A stretch of DNA of 64,000 bases from Bythopirellula sp041737835 (GCA_041737835.1 JBGSQY010000040.1), one strand, 5' to 3'; shown: positions 15,783 to 25,254, counted from the stretch's first letter. The notes: a model not told the origin generated them from the sequence alone. Program-made: numbers and translations.

Positions 15783-16790
15783 CTACTTGCTAAACATGGC
15801 AATTCCGGCAACTAATGCGGCAAGCACTAACAGAACCGCCACGAGGCGTTGCACATTGGGCTCGTCTACGCTGGCACGGTGTTCTTCAAGTGGCGGCACG
15901 TATTGAGTAAACCGCGATAAATCGGGACCATACTCTTTCATCAGATGATCGTTGAGATTGCCCTGCACCATGCGGGCGTTGAAGGGCCGCTTCTCGGGGT
16001 CTTTCTCCAAGAGCTGCATGATGATTTGCTCGAGCCACTCGGGGCAATCGATCCTTTGTTCGCGCAGGCCCTTGGGCTTTTCGCTCAGATGCTGCTTCCA
16101 AACTTGCGCGAAATTCGCGCCGGCAAATGGCGGACTGCCGGTTAGCATTTCATACATCACGCAACCCAGCGAATAGAGATCGGCCTTGCCGGTGATCGCT
16201 TTGTCGCCGCAAATTTGCTCGGGCGACATATAAGCATAGGTTCCCACGGTAATGCCCGTGTCGGTGATGTCGGCGTCGTGGGTATCGCGGGCGATGCCAA
16301 AATCGCCCAATACCAACTTACCATCCTTGTCGAAAAACAAGTTGCTCGTTTTAAGATCACGATGAATGATGCCGTGGTTGTGCGCGTGTTGCAGCGCCGA
16401 GGCGATTTGCGCGGCATAGGCGGCGGTTTGCTGCCAGGTTAGCGTTCCCTGCTTTTGAATGCGAGTCTTGAGATTGCCCTTCTCCAAAAGTTGCATGGCA
16501 TAAAAATAATGCCCATCCATGATCCCCCCGCCATAGTTGCGGACGATATGGGGATGCTTGAGGCGCTCCATGATCACGATTTCGCGCTGGAAGCGGTTCA
16601 CGATGTTGTCATCGTGCGAAATGTTGGGATGCAGCAGTTTGACGGCGACCGGCTCGTCGATGTCGGGGCTTTCCGCGCGGTAGACGACACCCACGGTGCC
16701 AACGCCCAGCGGTTCCATTAACTTGAACGTGGCTGAAGTCGGTAGAAACTTCAGATTGCGGCGAGGTGTCGGTGTGGCGGAATCGGTCAT
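15783..16790 (-). CDS. Membrane-anchored serine/threonine protein kinase (Hanks type)
   Basis: 335 residues from the ATG at 16790; an upstream in-frame start would add a non-kinase stretch. Kinase motifs in order: Gly loop LGVGTVGVVY (~residue 32), VAIK-type VAVKLL Lys, catalytic IIHRDLKTSN (~143), LGDFGIA, and SPEQI for the APE motif. A single C-terminal membrane helix (LVAVLLVLAALVAGIAMF) places the kinase in the cytoplasm. No extracytoplasmic sensor follows the helix, so input probably comes from the cytoplasm or a partner. It lies between amt and the PII gene on the opposite strand. Target unknown. Confidence 0.9.
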   Translation of the reverse strand: MTDSATPTPRRNLKFLPTSATFKLMEPLGVGTVGVVYRAESPDIDEPVAVKLLHPNISHDDNIVNRFQREIVIMERLKHPHIVRNYGGGIMDGHYFYAMQLLEKGNLKTRIQKQGTLTWQQTAAYAAQIASALQHAHNHGIIHRDLKTSNLFFDKDGKLVLGDFGIARDTHDADITDTGITVGTYAYMSPEQICGDKAITGKADLYSLGCVMYEMLTGSPPFAGANFAQVWKQHLSEKPKGLREQRIDCPEWLEQIIMQLLEKDPEKRPFNARMVQGNLNDHLMKEYGPDLSRFTQYVPPLEEHRASVDEPNVQRLVAVLLVLAALVAGIAMFSK

Positions 16791-17043
16791 CGGCTTGGAG
16801 AAGGTTGAGGGACTTCCGACAAGGATGCCCAGTATTGATCTGCCACGGCGATGACAGCGGATTGCCCGAAGTATAGCCACTGCCGTGATAAACACCAACC
16901 GACGCGAGGCGGCGGTTTCTCGTGCTGTTTTCCCGCTCTTTCAGCCACCGGGCACGGATTTTGGGATTTCGGATTGTGACCTGGGGATTTAGGATAATAA
17001 GCAAAGGATTTATTAGGCCGCCGAAAAACCCGTCATTGCTCCC

Positions 17044-17391
17044 ATGAAACTCATCATCGCCATCATCCAGCCCAGCAAACTGGAAGACGTTAAAGCCGCC
17101 CTCTCGAAAGTGGAAGTCGTCCGCCTCACGATCATGGACGTCCAGGGCTTCGGCCGGCAAAAGGGCCAAACCGAAGTCTTCCGTGGCCGTGAAATCACGG
17201 TCAATCTGCTCCGCAAGGTGCAGTTGCAGATCGCCGTGAACGACCACTTCGTCGAGCCGACAATCAACGCGATCATCGAAGGGGGCCGAACGGGGGACGA
17301 CGGCTCGATCGGCGACGGCAAGATCTTTGTGCTGCCGCTCGAAGATTGCATCCGCATCCGCACGGGCGAGCGCGGGCCTGAAGCGATATAA
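17044..17391 (+). CDS. Nitrogen regulatory protein P-II, lacking the uridylylated Tyr51
   Basis: 115 residues with both PII signatures: QGFGRQKGQTEVFRG before the T-loop and a C-terminal TGDDGSIGDGKIFV. It senses ATP/ADP and 2-oxoglutarate and normally plugs Amt. In the T-loop the sequence is FRGREITVNLL, so the residue at the position of E. coli Tyr51 is Ile51. Uridylylation or adenylylation at that site is therefore impossible. Gln39 and Lys40 before the loop are kept, as in ligand-binding PII. Genomic proximity to amt supports a GlnK-like role; glnB or glnK cannot be chosen with certainty. Confidence 0.92.
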   Translation: MKLIIAIIQPSKLEDVKAALSKVEVVRLTIMDVQGFGRQKGQTEVFRGREITVNLLRKVQLQIAVNDHFVEPTINAIIEGGRTGDDGSIGDGKIFVLPLEDCIRIRTGERGPEAI

Positions 17392-17415
17392 CACTTACAC
17401 CACGCGGTCGCTGCC

Positions 17416-18081
17416 ATGAACACTCTCGCCAAAAATCTCGTCTGGACAAGTTGGCTTTCATTCTGTTTATTGCTCTACGGCGCCGCGATCGCCGCGGAGA
17501 CTGCTCCTGCGACAACCAAAACCGCCACGGAACCCTTCTATCCCTTGGCCGTGGGGAATCAATGGGACTACGAAGTCCATGCCAACGGCAATGTTTCGGA
17601 AATCTCGAATCGCGTGGCTAAAAAAGAAGTCATCGATGGCGAAACACTTTATCGCGTCGACACCTCCGCCGGAGGGAATGTCTCAGCCAGCGAGCATCTC
17701 CGCCATGCTCAAGCCGGGTTGTATCGCGACCGCTTCAATGGGTTGGAGTTCTCACCGCCGATCATCCTCTTGAAGAATCCGCCGACTCCCGGGGAAAAGT
17801 GGGAGACAGTCACAAAGGTTGGCGATCAAGATTTCAATGTGAAGTGTGTCATCGGCGACTATGAAGACGTCAAAGTTCCCGCGGGCACGTTTAAAGCGTT
17901 GAAGCTAAACGTCTCGACTACCGTGGGACCTGATACTTTTGTGAGCGATTACTGGTTCGCTCCCGAGACGGGGATCGTTCAGCAAGGTTTGGATCTGGCA
18001 GGCATCAAGGCACTGCTCAAGCTCAAGAAGTTTACGGCGGGAAAGCCGGAAGGTGCGCCGGCGCCACCCGCTGCACCGTAG
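17416..18081 (+). CDS. Secreted hypothetical protein
   Basis: 221 residues with a signal peptide (LSFCLLLYGAAIAAE, cleavage near residue 27). The mature part begins PFYPLAVGNQWDYEV, a segment seen in DUF3108-like and other envelope beta-barrel-fold proteins that measure 'width of' lipid-binding cavities. It continues with beta-rich sequence and ends in a Pro/Ala tail. It starts 25 bases after the PII gene and could be cotranscribed, but nothing in the sequence links it to nitrogen. Function unknown. It converges on the ATP synthase operon with a 10-base gap. Confidence 0.7.
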   Translation: MNTLAKNLVWTSWLSFCLLLYGAAIAAETAPATTKTATEPFYPLAVGNQWDYEVHANGNVSEISNRVAKKEVIDGETLYRVDTSAGGNVSASEHLRHAQAGLYRDRFNGLEFSPPIILLKNPPTPGEKWETVTKVGDQDFNVKCVIGDYEDVKVPAGTFKALKLNVSTTVGPDTFVSDYWFAPETGIVQQGLDLAGIKALLKLKKFTAGKPEGAPAPPAAP

Positions 18082-18091
18082 CATCCGCCAA

Positions 18092-18511
18092 CTATTTGGC
18101 TTTCACCGCAACTCGCAACTGAGCGCGAGCTTGTTTGACGATGCGATCTCGAATCGCCAATTCTTCGTCGCCGCTGACTTGGCGACCCAAGGCCAACGCC
18201 AATTGCTCGGCCGCGGCCAGTTGATCAACCGCTCCGGCAGGAATAGCCCGATTGGTGAGCACCGAGATGAGGTTGTCGTTCACTTGAACGAAGCCACCGT
18301 CGATGTAATAGCTAATCGTGGTGGCACCCTGGCGGAGACGCAGTTCACCGTAGCCCAAACGCCCAATCATCGGCGTGTGGTTCTTGCCGATGCCCACTTC
18401 ACCGTCGTACAACGGCAGAGCGATAAAATCGGCCTCGGTGTCGAGCACGGTTTCTTCCGGCGTGACAACGATGCAGCGCAAGACGGCGTTAATGGTTTCG
18501 GTTGTGCTCAT
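18092..18511 (-). CDS. atpC: ATP synthase epsilon subunit
   Basis: 139 residues. N-terminal beta-sandwich (LRCIVVTPEETVLDTEADFIALPLYDG, GIGKNHTPMIGRLGYGEL) and a C-terminal two-helix hairpin: the rotor stalk subunit that also restrains ATP hydrolysis. It is the last gene of the operon, 32 bases after atpD. Confidence 0.93.
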   Translation of the reverse strand: MSTTETINAVLRCIVVTPEETVLDTEADFIALPLYDGEVGIGKNHTPMIGRLGYGELRLRQGATTISYYIDGGFVQVNDNLISVLTNRAIPAGAVDQLAAAEQLALALGRQVSGDEELAIRDRIVKQARAQLRVAVKAK

Positions 18512-18543
18512 GGTGAGTTAGATCGTCGCTTTACTTAGCTTGA

Positions 18544-19998
18544 TTACTTAGCTTTCGCGCTGGCCTGCAATTTGTGAAATTGGGCTTCGGCTTGCTCGAT
18601 GGCACCGACGTACATGAAAGCGTCTTCCGACAGGTGATCCCACTTGCCGTCGCAGATTTCTTCGAAGCTGCGGATCGTGTCCGAAAGCGGCGTGATTTCG
18701 CCTGGCTTGCCAGTGAAAACTTCGGCCACGAGGAACGGTTGCGACAGGAATCGTTCGATACGGCGGGCACGGTGCACGACCAACTTGTCTTCTTCGGAAA
18801 GTTCGTCGACGCCGAGGATCGCGATGATGTCTTGAAGTTCGCGATAACGTTGCAAAGTCTTCTGCACGCGGCGGGCACAGTTGAAGTGCCGCTCGCCGAC
18901 GTACTGCGGATCGAGAATACGGCTCGATGAGGCGAGCGGATCCACCGCAGGATAAATACCCTTTTCCGAAATCGAACGTTCCAGATAAATGAACGCGTCC
19001 AACTGGCCGAAGGCGGTCGCCGGGGCAGGGTCGGTCGGGTCGTCCGCCGGCACGTATACGGCTTGCACCGAGGTAATAGCTCCGTTGCTGGTCGACGCGA
19101 TACGTTCCTGCAAGGCACCCATTTCGCTCGCGAGAGTCGGTTGATAACCCACCGCGGAAGGCATACGGCCCAAGAGGGCCGACACTTCGCTACCTGCTTG
19201 CGAAAAGCGGAAAATGTTGTCGACGAACAACAGCGTGTCGGCACCTGTCTTATCGCGGAAGTATTCAGCCATCGTCAAAGCCGACAAAGCCACGCGGAGA
19301 CGGGCACCCGGCGGTTCGTTCATCTGACCGAACACCATGCAGGTTTGATCGATAACGCTACGGCCGGTATCGCCGATTTTGGCTTCCTGCATTTCCAGCC
19401 ATAGGTCGGTTCCTTCACGGGTTCGTTCACCCACGCCTGCAAACACCGAGTAACCACCGTGAGCCGACGCGATACGGGCAATCAACTCGGTGAGAATAAC
19501 CGTCTTACCAAGACCGGCACCACCGAACAGACCGGCCTTACCACCGCGGACGAACGGGGTTAATAGGTCGATCACTTTAATACCAGTTTCGAACAACTCG
19601 GTTTTGGTCGAGAGCTGATCCAATTTGGGAGCTTCGCGGTGAATCGGCCAACGTTCTGCGGCTTCGACCGGACCACGGCCGTCGACCGCTTCGCCCAACA
19701 CATTGAACACGCGCCCCAGCGTGGCTTCACCAACGGGAACGCTCACCGGTCCGCCGGTGTCGACGCATTCCTGGCCGCGAATCAAACCATCGGTGCTTCC
19801 CAAAGCGATGCAACGCACGCGGCCACCGCCGAGTTGCTGTTGGACTTCGCCCGTGAGATTGATCTTCACGCCCTTGTTATCCGACACGACTTGGACGGCG
19901 TTGTAAATCGCCGGCAGCGAATCGTCGGAGAACTCGACGTCGAAGGTCGAACCGATCACTTGGGTAATATGGCCGATGTTCTTGGTAGCTGTTGCCAT
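18544..19998 (-). CDS. atpD: ATP synthase beta subunit
   Basis: 484 residues from the ATG at 19998 (MATATKNIGH); an upstream in-frame start is unlikely. Catalytic subunit of F1. Walker A is GGAGLGKT, the catalytic Glu lies in GVGERTREGTDL, and DELSEED is intact before KLVVHRARR. Fifty-nine bases separate it from atpG. Confidence 0.97.
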   Translation of the reverse strand: MATATKNIGHITQVIGSTFDVEFSDDSLPAIYNAVQVVSDNKGVKINLTGEVQQQLGGGRVRCIALGSTDGLIRGQECVDTGGPVSVPVGEATLGRVFNVLGEAVDGRGPVEAAERWPIHREAPKLDQLSTKTELFETGIKVIDLLTPFVRGGKAGLFGGAGLGKTVILTELIARIASAHGGYSVFAGVGERTREGTDLWLEMQEAKIGDTGRSVIDQTCMVFGQMNEPPGARLRVALSALTMAEYFRDKTGADTLLFVDNIFRFSQAGSEVSALLGRMPSAVGYQPTLASEMGALQERIASTSNGAITSVQAVYVPADDPTDPAPATAFGQLDAFIYLERSISEKGIYPAVDPLASSSRILDPQYVGERHFNCARRVQKTLQRYRELQDIIAILGVDELSEEDKLVVHRARRIERFLSQPFLVAEVFTGKPGEITPLSDTIRSFEEICDGKWDHLSEDAFMYVGAIEQAEAQFHKLQASAKAK

Positions 19999-20057
19999 GA
20001 TTTTTCTAATTCTCCCGGCGACTCGTTGAGTCGCGGCTAACTTAAACTCCAACAGTT

Positions 20058-20939
20058 CTATTTCAACGCTTCAACGCCGCCGATCAGGTCCATCAATTCC
20101 GACGTGATCCGGCCTTGTCGTGCGCGGTTGTATTGCATGCTCAAACTCTTAATCAATTCGCCAGCATTCTCGGTGGCACCCTTCATGGCGACCATCCGGG
20201 CGATCTGCTCGCTCACCGCCGAGTCGAGGAAGCACTTAAACAGCTTCACCTTGAAACTCGTGGGAACGACCTCTTCCAAAATGCTTTCTGGAGAAGGCAG
20301 AAATTCGTACTGCGGCCCGGTGTTTTGCGAGGCATCGTCTTCGACACTCGCAGCCAGCGAGCCAAGCGGCAGCAATGTCTCGACCGCCACTTTTTGACGG
20401 GCGATGCTTTCGTATTTCATGTACACCACGTCGAGCCTATCCAGCTTGCCCGTGATGTATTCTTCGAGATAGCGATTGGCGAGTAGTTCAACTTCGTCGA
20501 ACGATGGCTTATCTTCAAAATGCGTGTAAGTGTGGTCCGCTTGATAACCACGGAACTTAAAGCCCGCGATACCGCGTTTGCCAGAGAGTTCCAACCGACA
20601 CTGAGGCACTTCGGCTCGTAGTCCACTCCACCGCTCGAGACCGGCGCGAATCAAATTGCCGTTGAAACCACCGCACAACCCACGATTAGCCGTCAGCACC
20701 AACAACGTGGCGTTGTTCACCTCGTCGCGTTGCTCCAGCAGCGGGTGGCTCACTTGGAGACCCGTTTTGGTCAGGTCGGCCACCAACTTCGTGATGCGAT
20801 CGGTGTAGGCGGTGGCCGCAGCTGCTCGATCCATCGCTTTCTTGAAGCGCGCCGTCGCGATCAGTTCCATCGTCCGCGTGATCTTGCGGATGTTGCGAAC
20901 CGACTTGCGGCGTTTATCGAGTTCTCTGGGATTGGCCAT
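20058..20939 (-). CDS. atpG: ATP synthase gamma subunit
   Basis: 293 residues, normal length. Central shaft: N-terminal ANPRELDKRRKSVRNIRKITRTMELIA and C-terminal SLSMQYNRARQGRITSELMDLIGG coiled-coil helices flank a Rossmann-like middle (LLVLTANRGLCGGFNGN). Fits between atpA and atpD. Confidence 0.95.
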   Translation of the reverse strand: MANPRELDKRRKSVRNIRKITRTMELIATARFKKAMDRAAAATAYTDRITKLVADLTKTGLQVSHPLLEQRDEVNNATLLVLTANRGLCGGFNGNLIRAGLERWSGLRAEVPQCRLELSGKRGIAGFKFRGYQADHTYTHFEDKPSFDEVELLANRYLEEYITGKLDRLDVVYMKYESIARQKVAVETLLPLGSLAASVEDDASQNTGPQYEFLPSPESILEEVVPTSFKVKLFKCFLDSAVSEQIARMVAMKGATENAGELIKSLSMQYNRARQGRITSELMDLIGGVEALK

Positions 20940-20997
20940 GTTTAGTGCTTGAAAACGGTTTGCGAAATCCTAGCCGCGATTCAACGAATCGCAGGTC

Positions 20998-22533
20998 TTA
21001 TACTGTCACGGTCGCGTGTTCGGTCACACCGACGAATTGCGTGTTGAATTCGTCGATCGCGGCGCGAATTTTGGCGGTTAACGCGTCGTCGAGATCTTTC
21101 TTCTCGGCCAGTTCCTTGCGAATTTCCGACTTTTGATCGGACATAAACTTCAGGAACTTGTCTTCCCACTCGGCCACGCGGTCGGTCGGCAACTTGTCGA
21201 GATAACCACGCGTACCGGCGAAGATCACCAGCACCTGGTCAATCACGTTGAGCGGCCTGTATTGGCCCTGCTTGAGCAATTCCACCATGCGGTAACCGCG
21301 ATCCAAACGAGCTTGAGTCGCGGGATCGAGTTCGGTACCCAACTGGGCGAACGCTTCGAGTTCGCGGAACGCAGCGAGGTCCAAACGCAGACCACCGGCC
21401 ACTTTCTTCATGGCCTTGATTTGAGCGGCACCACCCACGCGCGACACCGAGATACCAGCGTTCATAGCGGGCTTCACGCCGGCGAAGAACAAGTCCGGTT
21501 GCAGATAAATCTGACCGTCGGTAATTGAAATCACGTTCGTGGGAATGTAGGCCGAAACTTCGCCTTCGAGCGTTTCGATGATCGGCAGCGAGGTAATCGA
21601 ACCACCACCCAACGCTGCCGAAAGCTTACAGGAACGCTCCAGCAAACGGCTATGGCAGTAGAACACGTCGCCGGGGAACGCTTCGCGACCCGGCGGACGA
21701 CGCATCAACAGCGACAATTCGCGATAGGCCACGGCTTGCTTGCTCAAGTCGTCGTACACGACCAAGGCGTGACCGCCGTTGAACATGTACTCTTCGGCCA
21801 TCGCCGTGCCGGAGTAAGGGGCAACATATTGCAGCGGGGCAGGGGCGCTGGCACCGGCGACGATCACAGTGGTGTAATCCATGGCGCCAGTTTCACGGAG
21901 CCTCTCGATCACGCCGGCCACGGTCGATTCCTTTTGGCCGATGGCGACATAGAAGCACTTCACGCCTGAGTCGCGTTGGTTGATGATCGCGTCGATGGCG
22001 ATTGCGGTCTTGCCTGTCTTACGGTCGCCGATGATCAATTCGCGTTGACCACGACCAATCGGGGTCATCGCGTCGATGGCCTTGATACCGGTTTGCAGCG
22101 GCTCGTGCACCGGCTGACGTTCCGACACGCCCGCGGCGATCACTTCCACGGGACGACGTTTGCTGGTCACGATGGGACCTTTGCCGTCGAGCGGGTTACC
22201 CAGCGGATCGACCACACGGCCCAAGAGCTCGTCACCCACGGGGACGCTCAACAAGGTTCCCGTGCTGCGAACTTCTTCGCCTTCGTTGATGTTCAGATAA
22301 TCGCCGAGGATAATCACACCCACGGAGTTCTCTTCGAGGTTGAACGCCAAGCCTCGCACGCCGCTGGCGAACTCGACCATTTCACCCGCCATTACACCGG
22401 ATAGGCCGTAAACCTGAGCGATACCGTCGCCCACTTCCAACACGCGGCCAACGTCGCGGACGTCGATGTGTGTCGAGAATTGCTCGATCTCTTTTTGGAT
22501 CACTGAAGCGATTTCGTCGCTATTGAACTTCAT
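20998..22533 (-). CDS. atpA: ATP synthase alpha subunit
   Basis: 511 residues. Non-catalytic nucleotide-binding F1 subunit with Walker A GDRKTGKTA and the alpha signature PAMNAGISVSRVGGAAQ. The N-terminal delta-binding helix (MKFNSDEIASVIQKEIEQF) is complete. Spacing to atpH upstream is 62 bases. Confidence 0.97.
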   Translation of the reverse strand: MKFNSDEIASVIQKEIEQFSTHIDVRDVGRVLEVGDGIAQVYGLSGVMAGEMVEFASGVRGLAFNLEENSVGVIILGDYLNINEGEEVRSTGTLLSVPVGDELLGRVVDPLGNPLDGKGPIVTSKRRPVEVIAAGVSERQPVHEPLQTGIKAIDAMTPIGRGQRELIIGDRKTGKTAIAIDAIINQRDSGVKCFYVAIGQKESTVAGVIERLRETGAMDYTTVIVAGASAPAPLQYVAPYSGTAMAEEYMFNGGHALVVYDDLSKQAVAYRELSLLMRRPPGREAFPGDVFYCHSRLLERSCKLSAALGGGSITSLPIIETLEGEVSAYIPTNVISITDGQIYLQPDLFFAGVKPAMNAGISVSRVGGAAQIKAMKKVAGGLRLDLAAFRELEAFAQLGTELDPATQARLDRGYRMVELLKQGQYRPLNVIDQVLVIFAGTRGYLDKLPTDRVAEWEDKFLKFMSDQKSEIRKELAEKKDLDDALTAKIRAAIDEFNTQFVGVTEHATVTV

Positions 22534-22595
22534 CGAAGCACTCCCGGATATTTCTTTTTGCTTTTAATGTTTTGCTTAGTTAGTCGTCGAAGCCA

Positions 22596-23240
22596 TTAGG
22601 CCCCGGACTCTTGGTAAAACTGCTCGGGGCGTTGCTGAATCATCTCGACCGCACGCGCGATCATCGCTTGGCGTGCTCGTTCCAAATTCGACCGCGTCGA
22701 AGCATCCAGCACGCGATCCCCCGTGCGAACCACAAAGCCACCGATCAGCTCGGGGTTGATCTTCACGGTCACCAAAGGCTCAGCCGCGAGCTTCTTGGCA
22801 AGTCGCTCGATCATTTCCTTTTGAAGCGATTCCTCAACCGGATGAGCAAACTCGAGCGTCACCGCGACTTGATTCTTGCGGATTGTCCACAGTGCATTCG
22901 CATTGCGAATAATCTGCCGCAACACACCCAACCGACCGTGCCGAGCGATTACCTTCAAAAAGTTGAGAGAATTCGCCGACAATTGATTCGCAAACACACG
23001 ATCCAAGATGCCTAGCTTGTCGTCGTTGGAGACCAGCACCGAGGCAAACACCTTTTCCAAGTCCGGAAACTTGTTGAGCACCTCAGTAACAACAGCGTTG
23101 AGCTCATCCATCAAACTCTGCTGAGCTTGAGAATCACCCGCCGAGTTCAGGCCAGCCTGAGCGTACACCTTCGCCAGCTTTTCGACGTCAACGTCGAAAA
23201 CCGATTCTTGCGCGAAGTGTTGGGTTACGGAGTCGCTCAT
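22596..23240 (-). CDS. atpH: ATP synthase delta subunit
   Basis: 214 residues from the ATG at 23240, which follows GTGAGAG; an ATG three codons upstream is possible and would overlap the atpF stop region. N-terminal helical bundle (KLAKVYAQAGLNSA...) and C-terminal NPELIGGFVVRTGDRVLDAS, the OSCP/delta signature. It joins F1 to the peripheral stalk. Confidence 0.9.
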   Translation of the reverse strand: MSDSVTQHFAQESVFDVDVEKLAKVYAQAGLNSAGDSQAQQSLMDELNAVVTEVLNKFPDLEKVFASVLVSNDDKLGILDRVFANQLSANSLNFLKVIARHGRLGVLRQIIRNANALWTIRKNQVAVTLEFAHPVEESLQKEMIERLAKKLAAEPLVTVKINPELIGGFVVRTGDRVLDASTRSNLERARQAMIARAVEMIQQRPEQFYQESGA

Positions 23241-23249
23241 AGCTCTCAC

Positions 23250-23900
23250 TTAGTTATTGCTGGCAGCCAAGGTCGTCAGGGCGTCGCGCACCAATTGGGA
23301 ATGCTGCTCGGAAGTGAGATTCCGACTCACCACTTTGCCAGCCAAATCGACGGCTTGGTTGGCAATCGTCTCGGCGATGTTTTTCATCGCGAGATCGGCC
23401 GCCCGTTCCACGTCTTTCAGCGCCCGATCCCGTTCGGCATCCGCCAGCGTTTTGGCCTCGGCCAAGATTTCCGTCTTAGTATGCTCGGCATCGCGACGGG
23501 CTTCTTCCAACAACGCACGGACTTCGTTGGCGGCACTGGCCAACTTGGCCTCGTACTGCACGAGCATTTGCTTAGCTTCCTCGTGCTTTGCCGCCGCTTC
23601 GGCCAGGTTGTTACGAACCGATTGCTCACGCTCGGTGAGTGCCGCCGAAATGGTCGGCCAAGCAAACGTGCTCAAGATGCCAAAGAGCAGCAAGAACACC
23701 ACGCCGGTCCAGATCGCTAGGTCGGGATCAATCGCCAGTGGATTGGGATTCCCGCCATGCTCTCCCCCATGCGCGTCACCGTGCTCGGCAGTTTCAGCCG
23801 CGTGATCATCGCCTTGAGCCTGGCAGACCGACGTGTTGGCAAGCCAACCCATCAGGGTCAAACCCAAGAATACAACAAAGCCAAATTGACGAATGTTCAT
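23250..23900 (-). CDS. atpF: ATP synthase b subunit with signal peptide and His-rich N-terminus
   Basis: 216 residues from the ATG at 23900 (preceded by AGGTG); a GTG at 23933 would add 11. After a signal-peptide-like first helix comes a His/Asp/Glu/Gly-rich stretch (DDHAAETAEHGDAHGGEHGG) and then the true membrane anchor AIWTGVVFLLLFGILSTFAW. A long charged coiled coil forming the peripheral stalk follows. The extra N-terminal export-like helix and the His-rich linker on the outside of the membrane are not part of the textbook b subunit. Confidence 0.92.
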   Translation of the reverse strand: MNIRQFGFVVFLGLTLMGWLANTSVCQAQGDDHAAETAEHGDAHGGEHGGNPNPLAIDPDLAIWTGVVFLLLFGILSTFAWPTISAALTEREQSVRNNLAEAAAKHEEAKQMLVQYEAKLASAANEVRALLEEARRDAEHTKTEILAEAKTLADAERDRALKDVERAADLAMKNIAETIANQAVDLAGKVVSRNLTSEQHSQLVRDALTTLAASNN

Positions 23901-23958
23901 GCGCAACACCTGTCGCAGTTTCCACAGCGGCACGTGACCCCACTGGCCACGGCCAAAA

Positions 23959-24282
23959 CTAGTTGTTGAACAACATACAAACGATCAACGCGAAGAACGT
24001 CGCACCCTCGATAAGAGCGGCGGCGATAATCATCGCGGTTTGAATGTTGCCAGCAGCTTCGGGCTGACGAGCCATGCTCTCAACGGCGTTGCTGCCAATC
24101 TTGCCGATGCCCATGGCGGCACCGATGATCACCAAACCTGCACCAAACGCGGCACCAGGATTCAGGCTGAAACCAGCGGGAGCAACCACAGCGGCGCCTT
24201 CAGTTTCTTCTTGAGCCATGGCTGGGCTGGCCATAAATACCAACGCCAAACAAAACACCATCATTTTCGCCAACTTGATCAC
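23959..24282 (-). CDS. atpE: ATP synthase c subunit with N-terminal signal peptide
   Basis: 107 residues. The start is the GTG at 24282, since GGAGA lies 6 bases upstream; no in-frame ATG gives a full signal peptide with a ribosome site. Residues 1-24 (MVFCLALVFMASPAMAQ) are a cleavable-looking signal peptide, followed by a short linker and the two ring helices with the polar loop MARQPEAAGNIQ. The ion-binding Glu is in ALIEGATFF; the residue after it is Gly, not the Ser/Thr of sodium-binding rings, so proton coupling is likely. Confidence 0.93.
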   Translation of the reverse strand: MIKLAKMMVFCLALVFMASPAMAQEETEGAAVVAPAGFSLNPGAAFGAGLVIIGAAMGIGKIGSNAVESMARQPEAAGNIQTAMIIAAALIEGATFFALIVCMLFNN

Positions 24283-24345
24283 GTTAATGTCTCCTTCGAC
24301 TAAGCAAAAAGTGGAACGATTACGGGTAAGCCGGTTTGTCAATCG

Positions 24346-25254
24346 TTAGTGCGGGTGGACCGCCGCTCCGATAAACAAGGCCGACAAAAAGGTAAAAATA
24401 TAAGCCTGCAAAAAGGCCACAAACAGTTCGAGTAAACTCAGGGCAGTGGCACCCAAAACGCTGGCGGCAGTGACGCCACCCCAGATCGCTTGGCCCGCCA
24501 CGGCACTAGCCGCGATAAACGCCATCACCACCGACAACACCACGTGGCCGGCCATCATGTTCGCCAAAAGACGAACGGCCAACACACAGTGCTTTATAAA
24601 TAAGCCCAGAATTTCAATCACGAAGATCAGCGGAACCAAGCCAATCGCAATTGGCTTGGGGAGATCCATGTGAGGGACTTGAGCCTTCAAGAATCCGAAG
24701 AAGCCAAATTGCTTGATGCTCGAACCGCATACCACGAGAAATGTCGTGAGTGCGAGAGCGCCGGTCGTGGCTAAAGCTCCCGTGGGAGAACCCATCCAGG
24801 GGATCATCCCCATCAGATTACAGCCCAGGACAAAGAAAAACATCGTCCACAGGAACGGAACAAACCGGTCGGCATCGTGATCGCCGATGCAAGGCCGGGC
24901 AATTTGGTTTCGGATATAAAGCAAGAAGACTTCAAGCAAATTCCACAACTTGCCCTTGGGAACCTTGCCCCCTTTGATTCGCATCGCCAACACGATGAAC
25001 AACACGCAGATAATCAAAGCAATGATGACTTCCAAAACCATGAACTTGGTCAGTCGCAAGTCGAGTGGTTTGATCGTGTCATCGAGCAGGGCATTGCCCG
25101 TGTGCATCTCGAAGAGCGGCTCATCAGGAGCCAGAGGTTGGGGAAGCTCAATATGCCCATGGTCGTCGTGCGAAGTGAACGCACGCGGCAAATGGAAGGA
25201 TGTCGAGTCTTCGACGTGCCCGAATAGTTCGTTGGGATGTAAGGGATTGGCCAT
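24346..25254 (-). CDS. atpB: ATP synthase a subunit
   Basis: 302 residues, polytopic. Stator half of the ion channel; the essential Arg lies in HCVLAVRLLANMMAGHVVL. The N-terminal ~70 residues before the first helix are longer than usual and hydrophilic. It ends 63 bases before atpE and starts 8 bases after the atpI-like gene. Confidence 0.95.
   Translation of the reverse strand: MANPLHPNELFGHVEDSTSFHLPRAFTSHDDHGHIELPQPLAPDEPLFEMHTGNALLDDTIKPLDLRLTKFMVLEVIIALIICVLFIVLAMRIKGGKVPKGKLWNLLEVFLLYIRNQIARPCIGDHDADRFVPFLWTMFFFVLGCNLMGMIPWMGSPTGALATTGALALTTFLVVCGSSIKQFGFFGFLKAQVPHMDLPKPIAIGLVPLIFVIEILGLFIKHCVLAVRLLANMMAGHVVLSVVMAFIAASAVAGQAIWGGVTAASVLGATALSLLELFVAFLQAYIFTFLSALFIGAAVHPH

Noticed and set aside
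16609..17394. 261-residue minus-strand open frame over the PII gene
   Set aside because: It lies opposite the PII gene, which has unmistakable family motifs; the frame has no recognisable features.
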